The notes under the pieces are model-generated. The model worked only from the letters and a program-made list of their open reading frames with translations, did not search any database and was not told the origin of the DNA. From positions 1-64,000 of the forward strand of contig JAGFBZ010000329.1 in NCBI GenBank assembly GCA_018398805.1: a DNA stretch of 64,000 nucleotides, in the 5' to 3' direction. This stretch comes from Hirundichthys speculiger. Lineage: Eukaryota; Chordata; Actinopteri; Beloniformes; Exocoetidae. A program made the translations under genes and the position numbers. Each line of letters opens with the position of its first letter. The stretch's first letter is position 1. This document shows, one piece after another, positions 57,254 to 64,000 of this stretch.

Positions 57254-59248
57254 ATGTCCAATGACACCTGCAACCTCCCCCTGAACACGGACACGTTGGG
57301 CCTGACTTGCATCTATGGCGTCATCTTCTCCCTGGGTCTCCCCAGCAACCTGCTGTCTCTCTGGGGGCTGTACCAGCTCGGCCGCTCGGGCGGCGGCGGC
57401 TGCCAGCTGGTCTACATCCTCAACCTGCTGCTGTCCGACCTCCTCCAGCTGCTCACCCTGCCGCTGTGGATCATCTACCTGCAGGGCGAGCACCGCTGGC
57501 CCTACGGGCAGCTGACCTGCGAGCTGGTGGGCTACGTGTTTTACGTGAACGTCTACGCCAGCGTCATGTTCCTCTGCCTGATAGCGATGGACCGCTGCCT
57601 GGCCATCGTCTACCCCCTCAGCAGTCGCAGGGTGCGCAGCGTGAGGGTGGCGGCGACGTCGGGGGTCGCCGTGTGGACCCTGACCTTCCTGTTCTGCCTG
57701 AGCGGGCTGCTGCCGTCCGTGTTCGACGCCGACACGCTGCTGTGTCTGGAGCAGTACCCCGTCAGCCCCAGATACGCCCACTTCAAGATCGTCACCGTGG
57801 TTCTCGGTTTCCTGCTGCCATGTGCCATCCTCGGGTGAGTAAACCCCAGTTTCCAAGATTCCTACATCCGGGAACTAAAACCGTAACCTTGTGAAGTTAT
57901 TATTGGGGGTGTGAAAATAAAAATCGATTTGGCAATATATCGCGATTTTCAATATAATATCGATTTTTCAGCTCCTAATATCGATTTTTTTTTTTTTACA
58001 GTGGTTACAATGCTGTCAGTATATCGTAATGGTTACTTAAATGTGCAAAAACACTTAATAAAAAACAAAAAATAGGTTGTTTTGAAGCAAATAGTCTACC
58101 CAGTGGCGTCTGGAGACGGTTTCTTCTGCATCTGACAGATTAAAGTCAAATCCAGATTAACCACACAACTACGCATCAAAGTGGAAGAGAATTAGGATGG
58201 AGGTCCCCAAAGCTTAGTCTGCACTGGGAGTAGAGTAGCTAGTCATCGCAGAATACTGTAAATATGTAAATGTCTTAATAGCAGTCACCAGTCCAGTAGC
58301 CGCTATTCAAACCAGATACATTTGGCAAAAAAAATCGATTTGGCAATATATCGCGATTTTTGGCCGCCAATATAATATCGATTTTTCAGCTCCTAAAATC
58401 AATTTTTTCGAAAACACTAATAATACACAATAAATAGAATGTTTTGAAGCATATAGTTTTGACTCAATTTGTCCTCTGAATGATCAATATCATCTGATGA
58501 ACATATACAGCAACTTGATTTTTAATCTCTAGTTTTAATTTTGATATTAACTGGGTAGAATATCGCAATATATTGTGATATTGTATCGTGACCCAAGCAT
58601 CATGATACATATCGTATCATTGCTAATACTCACCCCTAGTTATTATATGACGTATCTTAAGTGTTTAAACTGATCTAGGGGTTGAATTGTGGTTAAAACT
58701 TTAAAGGTGGAATAAGGCATAAACTTTGCCCTGAGAAAATGTAACAATTTAGCAAAAAGAACCAAAGATTTTTCTTGATCATTTGTACGAACAGACTGGT
58801 TTTTTAATCTTCTTCCTCCCTCAGATACACGTCAGCCCACATCGGCGTGACCCTGCGAAGATCCCCGTCCATCTCCGACCACGAGCGGCACAAGATCGTG
58901 GGGATCCTGGTCGTCATAACCGTCAACTTCATCGCCGTCTTCGGGCCCTACCACCTGGTGGGCGGCTACAGGTTCGCGTCCTTGCTGCAGAACAGCGACC
59001 CGTGCGAGTTCGAGCACTCGATCTTCCTCGTCTACCGCCTCTGCTACGGCCTGACGAGCCTCAACACCCTGCTGGACCCCCTCTTCTACATCTTCTTGTG
59101 CCCCGACGCTCGGCTGGAGCTGCAGAGGTCCCTGCCCTGTCTGGGGGGAAGGCAGGGCGGCCACAAAACCACCACGGTGACCACCAGGTACCACCTGGAC
59201 AAACAGGGGGAGGATGAGACCAGACACAGTGGCTTTCTGATGGTTTGA
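57254..59248 (+). CDS. gpr132: class A GPCR resembling GPR132 (G2A), two coding exons
   Basis: The exons are 57254-57834 and 58825-59248 (CTCGG|GTGAGT; TCCCTCAG|ATAC; phase 2), giving 334 residues and a seven-helix receptor. The best resemblance is to the proton/lysolipid receptor group (GPR4, GPR65, GPR68, GPR132), especially GPR132: LTLPLWIIYLQGEHRW against LPLWVIYIRNQHRW, FLCLIAMDRCLAIVYPL, and FGPYHLV in helix 6. The DRY motif is DRC and NPxxY is DPLFY. Disulphide cysteines are in LTCELV and LLCLEQ, and Asn3 fits an N-glycosylation site. The start is chosen for its G at -3 and lack of signal sequence; the frame is open to an earlier ATG at 57110. It acts at the plasma membrane. The ligand is not readable from sequence. 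The intron holds a hAT MITE (57904-58638). Confidence 0.82.
57904..58638. mobile_element. hAT-type MITE, TAGGGGTG family, copy C (expanded)
   Basis: Bounded by TGGGGGTGTGAAAA and ACTCACCCCTA, with a perfect 8-bp duplication GTTATTAT at 57896-57903 and 58639-58646. At 735 bp it is nearly twice copy B. The left part (AAATCGATTTGGCAATATAT) occurs twice, near 57920 and 58335, separated by about 240 bp of unrelated sequence, so it is internally duplicated or interrupted. Confidence 0.88.
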
Positions 59249-59365
59249 GCTGGATCTCTACAGATGTTTAAACTGTGCAACTGCGCCACCCAGTGGAGAT
59301 CCGTGAACATTTCTGCCTCTTCGTCTGAAGAACTCTGCTCCTACAGTTTCTAGTGTCTCCTGGTC

Positions 59366-59803
59366 GTTTCCTCCGCCAAGGTTATGTTTGCTGGCGTTTA
59401 TCTGTCTGTCTGTGTTCAAGATAACTCAAAAAGTTATGGATGGATTTTGATGAAATTTTCAGGAGTTGTCAGAATGGTGAAAAGGAAGAACTGATTTCAT
59501 TTTGGGTGTGATCCGGAAGAAATCCTGGATTCTGGATCACTTTCAAATTTTCGATAACATTGCGGTCAATGGGGCCGAAAATTTTGTTTCTCAATATCTC
59601 AGTTAATTATTGCCCAAAACTCATGAAATTTGACTCAGGGATTGACAATGGGAACCTCTATCAAATTTCAAAGGCTGATCTGGATCTGATCCGGATCTGA
59701 TCCAGAATGCGGAATTTCATCACAATCTGTAAATTGCTATATGGGAGAACTGTTGCACTTGGCGGAGGTCTGCGCTCTCCGAGTGCTTTTCTAGTTTCAT
59801 TAT
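59366..59803. repeat. dispersed repeat with CTCCGCCAAGG / GGCGGAGG ends
   Basis: Starts CCTCCGCCAAGGTTATG, contains AACTCAAAAAGTTATGGATG and GGTCAATGGGGCCGAAAAT, and ends TTGGCGGAGGTCTGCGCTCT then CCGAGTGCTTTTCTAGTT. This layout is familiar from non-coding repeats scattered in fish genomes. The class is not assigned. Confidence 0.65.
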
Positions 59804-59814
59804 ACAGTCATGGA

Positions 59815-60168
59815 AAAAATTATTAGACCACCCTTGTTTTCTTCAGTTTCTTGTTCATTTTAATGATTGGTACAACTAAAGGTACATTTGTTTGGACAAA
59901 CAAAACGATAACCACAAAGATTGCTCATAAGAGTTTTATTTAAGAGCTGATATCTTACCATTTTCCATGGTTTTCTTGATTATAACCTAAATCACTTAAG
60001 TTTTTACATCAATAGCTATGGCGTTGTACTGCCAAAAACACTGCATTTATGCATTCAGTGTTTTCTTTTCTGTCTGTTTTAGTCACATGATGACGTTTAG
60101 TGGTACCAGGTATTAAAATGAACAAGAAAGTGAAGAAAAAATGGTGGTCTAAATATTTTTTTCATGAC
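59815..60168. mobile_element. mariner-like MITE
   Basis: Begins CAGTCATGGAAAAAATTATT then AGACCACC after a TA, and ends GGTGGTCTAAATATTTTTTT then CATGACT, inverted termini. No transposase. The right TA is not preserved. Confidence 0.7.
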
Positions 60169-61460
60169 TTTCCCATTCTGCACAAATCTTTTTTGCGACA
60201 CTTACATGTACTAAACATCTCACATGCGCATCCATATCCTTTCTGGCACCAAGGGGACGAATACAGACGAATGGAATAACAATTGGAAAAATAATTCATC
60301 ATATACTGACAATATTTATTTGTGCTGAGATTTACAAAGACATGGAAACTACGGGAAAACTCACTCAAAGCATTCTTTAATTTGTGTTTACATTGATTAA
60401 AAGGTTTTTGATCACTCGTTTGGTGTCATCTGTTAATCTCCACGTAGCCCAACTGTGAGGGACGTGTGACACTTTCTGTTCATCTTCTGAAATGTCAGTT
60501 GCCGGTATTGTAAAAAAAAAAAAAAAACACACGAATGAAAAGTAAAGCAGATAATATGATGCAATATTTTTACATGTGCATTTGCAAGCCCATGAGAAAA
60601 TGCACCCCAAAAAAAAGAGGAAAACACTGTGTCTGCAAAAACAAACAAAAAAAAAAACAACAAACAGACGCGCTTTTGTCAGCACTTCCAGCTACTGATA
60701 ACATCACACAAGACACAACGCGTGCATCTGTGGCCTACAACTCGCTTGACAAAAGGGAAAACCAAAATAAATGAACAAAATATGAGTGAATAGCGAACAT
60801 CTGAATCAAAATAAGGAAGTGGCACAAAATGGTGTTTGTTCTTCTTCAGCACAAAGCATCGACAACCCTGTACGCGCTGCACAGCAGAGAGCAGCGAATC
60901 CACTGACGATGCAGAAAACAAAATTCACACTTCAGTCACATCGGGACGTGTTAAACCACCTGTCGCACCTTAGACTGTCAAAACAGAGACGTTTCACTGT
61001 CGGTAGGCAGAAATGAGCATCTGTTTGCTGGAATCAAAGATGAATCCGGTGACAGAAAGGCAAGATAAGCAAAAAAAAACGATGGCTTTAAATTCTGAAT
61101 GGAGGTTATCAGGTTTTCAGGAGGACGGAGCTTCGCTTAACATCATTAAGCTGATGACAGAAGCCGTTTGGGTTTAAAGGAGACATATTATGCCATTTCT
61201 TTGAGGTCTTATGGGGACAGAGGACAAAGGCTCAAATATATCACCACAACTCAGTTGAAGACTATTTTGGGGGGGTAAGCAGCTCCACTCCATTAAATTC
61301 CCAATCTTTTATGGGGTGCGCCTCTTTCATATTTGTCCTAAATCTTTGTGCTACCGACTTCCAAAGTACAGAAACTGCAGAATGGTCCGAACCTTGAGAT
61401 AAATATGGATAGATGGATAGTTCTGCTCTGATCCAGGTCTGTTTTTTCTTTTTCATAATA
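60169..61460. other. intergenic, nothing recognised
   Basis: AT-rich with several A-tracts. Open frames are short and low in complexity. Confidence 0.4.
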
Positions 61461-62049
61461 CAGTGATCCCTCGCCACTTCGTGGTTTAAGTTACGCGGTT
61501 TTAGTTATTCGTGGATTTTTCAGAAATATATAATTAAAAAAAAAAATTTTAAATCACGGAAAAATCACAGGATGTTGTGTGCGTTCTCTCACAGTGAAGA
61601 AATGTTGTGAGCCAGCCTGGCCCCTTTAAGAAGGTGGCCTTATGGGTAATGGTGCGGCCTTATGGGTAATGGAGTGTGTGTGTCGTGGGATGGCAGAATG
61701 AAAACCTGTGTGATGTTACAAGTTCCTGCAGTGCCAGAATAAAGTGCTCGTTCCATGCAGAGAAAACTGGACTTTTTGTTTTGTTGTTATTAGCATGTTA
61801 GCCGCTAATTACGAGCCAAAAATAGCACAATACCAGCAGTTTGTTTACTACGGTTCAGAGACCAGAGGCTGTGAAGGTAACAGAAAGACCACAGTTGAGC
61901 CTTTGTCTTGTTTCGCTACTTTTTGGGGGTTTTTAAACATATTTTAAACACATTTTTGAGGCTTGGGGGGCTCCGGCTCCAGTTCGCGGATTTTGATTTA
62001 CGCGGGTGGGCGTCGGTCCCCATTAACCACGAAAAATAAGGGATCACTG
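61461..62049. mobile_element. pogo/Tigger-type non-autonomous element, copy 1
   Basis: 589 bp with inverted ends CAGTGATCCCTCGCC and AAGGGATCACTG and TA on both sides (61459-61460, 62050-62051). It has an internal duplication GGCCTTATGGGTAATGG and no transposase. A second copy starts at 63347. Confidence 0.85.
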
Positions 62050-62104
62050 TATGTCCCCTTTAAAGAGTCCACAGTGTCTTCAGTTCAGAGCCGAGTTAAG
62101 AGTT

Positions 62105-63197
62105 TCAGTCTTCTCCAGCTCCTCTGTTTTCACATTCAACATTGGGACGGAGCTCTTCTTCCTCGGGGAAAACCTCGGAGCTGCTGATGGAGCCGCGAGC
62201 GGTGCTGCGGCGGCGGAGCTCGGCCAGATCTTCGGCCAGCACGCTCTCCATCACCTCCCCGAGGGAGCGCCTGATCTTACGGCACAGATCCGGGCAGCTG
62301 AACACATACAGGACGGGGTTCAGGACGCTGTTGAGGAAGCCGATGGTCGCAGAAATCGGGAGGGCCTTCTTCGCAAACCCGTGTGCCGGGTGCGTGCTGG
62401 CCGTCAGTATTTCCATGAGGATGAAGAGGTGGTACGGAGCCCAGCAGATAACGAAGCAGACGACCACGGCCACGACGAGCCGGACGAAACGGAAAGGCCG
62501 CTGGTGGCCTCTGCGCACCAACCGGGTGTTGACGGCCACGTAGCTGCAGATGATGATGAACAGGGGGATCAGGAAGGCCAGGAAGAGCTTCGAGAAAGCC
62601 AAGCCCTTCTTGCGCTGGTCCGCTCAAAGCCTGCAGGCTGGACGGGTTGGGAGGGGCGAACAGTTCGTAGTTGTAGTAGCAGAGGACCTGTCCGCTGGGG
62701 AGGGTAATGGTGTCACGAAACATGTAAAAGGGGATGGTGCAGACCACGGCCATCGCCCAAATCACTGCGCAGATCTTGCACGCTAAATTGACGCTTCTGT
62801 AGTTCTGGGCCCAGACGGGCCTCAGCACCATCAGGCACCGGTCCACGGAGATGGCCGCGAGCAGGAAGCCGCTGACAAACATGTTGAGAAAAAAGATGGA
62901 GGAGTGGATGCGACAGAAGGTCCGGCCCAGCGTCCAGGTGTTTCCTCTGGCCATGTAGAGGGTGAAGAAGGGCAGGAACGCCGTGGCCAGCAGGTCGGAT
63001 GCCGCCAGGTTCAGGATCCAGATGCTGATGACGGAGCGGCGGACGTGGAAGCCCACCACTAAAATGATGAGGAGGTTTTCACATATGCCGATGCTGGAGA
63101 CTATTCCATGGAGGGAGATGGTAAAAATGTTCAACGAAGTCAACTTGGCTGTGTAGTTAGCGGCGACGTCTGTGGTCTGGTTGGAGTAATGGCCCAT
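62105..63197 (-). CDS. ptgdr2: prostaglandin D2 receptor 2 (CRTH2)-like GPCR, one single-base frame break
   Basis: An intronless seven-helix receptor read on the minus strand from 63197. Hallmarks shared with mammalian PTGDR2 are HSSIFFLNMFVSGFLLAAIS, DRCLMVLRPVWAQN, FRDTI, SKLFLAFLIPL, CWAPYH and NPVLYVFSCPD. N-glycosylation sites NQT and NYT lie in the N-terminus. PTGDR2 is a Gi-coupled receptor for prostaglandin D2 on immune cells; the teleost ligand is not shown by sequence. The frame breaks near 62610-62640: after ALSG the first frame reads PAQEG, while QRKKGLAFSK continues in the next frame to the stop at 62105-62107, so one extra base fits. Expected length is about 363 residues (human 395). 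The rest is intact, so a sequencing or assembly error is plausible. Confidence 0.85.
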
Positions 63198-63346
63198 CGT
63201 GTTTGCTTCTTACAGCTGGATCTATAACAGATGTGAACATAGACGTTAATTAATCAGGCTGCCTTTCATTTCAGGTAATAAAATCAGTCCCATAAAAACA
63301 GCTTTTTTGGGAAATTAAAGAAAAAAGCTCTTTTAGAGGTGGCGTA

Positions 63347-64000
63347 CAGTGATCCCTCGCCAATTTGCGCTTTAATTTCCGCGGTTTTGGTTATTCGCGG
63401 ATTTTTCAGAAATATATTATATAATAAAAAGTCAAGAAAAAAATCGCGGAAGCATCTCAGGATGTTGTGCGCGTTCTCTCACAGCGAAGAAATGCTGTGA
63501 GCCAGACCGGCCGCTTTAAGAAGGTAGCCTTATGGGTAATGATGTGGCCTTATGGGTAATGTAGTGTGTGTGTCGTGGGACAACAGAACGAAAACGGGGT
63601 TAGATGAAAAGTGTAGTGAGCATCAACAGCAGCCCAGTGTGTATAGATTTACATTCTCTGTTAACCGACAGGAGCCCAACAATACAACCTGTGTGATGAT
63701 ACAAGTTCCTGCAGTGACACAATAAAGTTCCTGTTCCATGCAGAGAAAACCGGACTTTTTGTTTTGTTGTTGTTAGCTTGTTACCCGCTAATTACGAGCC
63801 AAAAATAGCACAATACCAGCAGTTTGTTTACTACGGTTCAGAGACCAGAGGCTGTGAAGGAAACAGAAAGACCACAGTTGAGCCTTTGTCTTGTTTCCCT
63901 GCAGTGTCTCGCTACTTTTTTGCGGTTTTTAAACATATTTTAAACACATTATTTAGGCTCGGGGGGCTCAGGCTCCAGTTCGCGGATTTTGATTTTTGCA
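63347..64000. mobile_element. pogo/Tigger-type element, copy 2 (runs off the window)
   Basis: Starts CAGTGATCCCTCGCC after TA (63345-63346) and follows the body of 61461-62049. An extra segment near 63600-63690 (AGTGTAGTGAGCATCAACAG) is absent from copy 1. The right end lies outside the window. Confidence 0.85.

Noticed and set aside
57146..57856. 236-residue minus-strand frame
   Set aside because: It is the antisense shadow of the GC-rich first exon of the GPR132-like gene; charge-biased and without domains.

Overview
This is a teleost fish nuclear genome window (ray-finned, probably percomorph; species not determinable). Three things support this. Genes are split by GT-AG introns. hAT, Tc1/pogo and tRNA-derived SINE repeats of fish type are dense. 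There is a tandem UGT5-like glucuronosyltransferase cluster of the kind found in fish. No bacterial, viral or CRISPR structure is present.

Layout. 2.3-6.6 kb (- strand): a CaMKII inhibitor gene (camk2n family) with a CpG-rich promoter. 8.0-9.3 kb: a decayed Tc1 transposon. 10.0-15.1 kb (+): two tandem copies of a four-exon gene for a small secreted cysteine-rich protein that I cannot assign to a family. The second copy has a stop at the exon 2/3 junction and carries a hAT element with a second MITE nested inside it. 21.2-30.7 kb (+): two PLAC8/cornifelin-type genes with matching exon lengths. The first has a 4.3-kb intron holding a 1-kb ATGG microsatellite and a 28-bp minisatellite. 31-40 kb: mostly repeats, including a 42-bp-arm palindrome, a 20-bp minisatellite and nested hAT elements. 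40.7-53.8 kb (+): four tandem UGT copies on a repeat unit of about 3.8 kb. 57.2-59.3 kb (+): a two-exon class A GPCR resembling GPR132/G2A. 62.1-63.2 kb (-): a prostaglandin D2 receptor 2 (CRTH2)-like GPCR between two pogo/Tigger-type elements.

The genes do not form one pathway. The UGT enzymes act in ER-lumen conjugation of lipophilic compounds. The two GPCRs resemble receptors for lysolipid/proton and prostanoid signals. PLAC8-like proteins and the cysteine-rich pair are small proteins of uncertain role.

A recurring oddity is that all four UGT copies and the PTGDR2-like gene are broken by small indels, mostly single-base, in otherwise well-preserved frames. This suggests either assembly or consensus error or very recent decay, and it should be resolved before any of them is called a pseudogene. 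The most novel-looking item is the cysteine-rich pair (10-15 kb).
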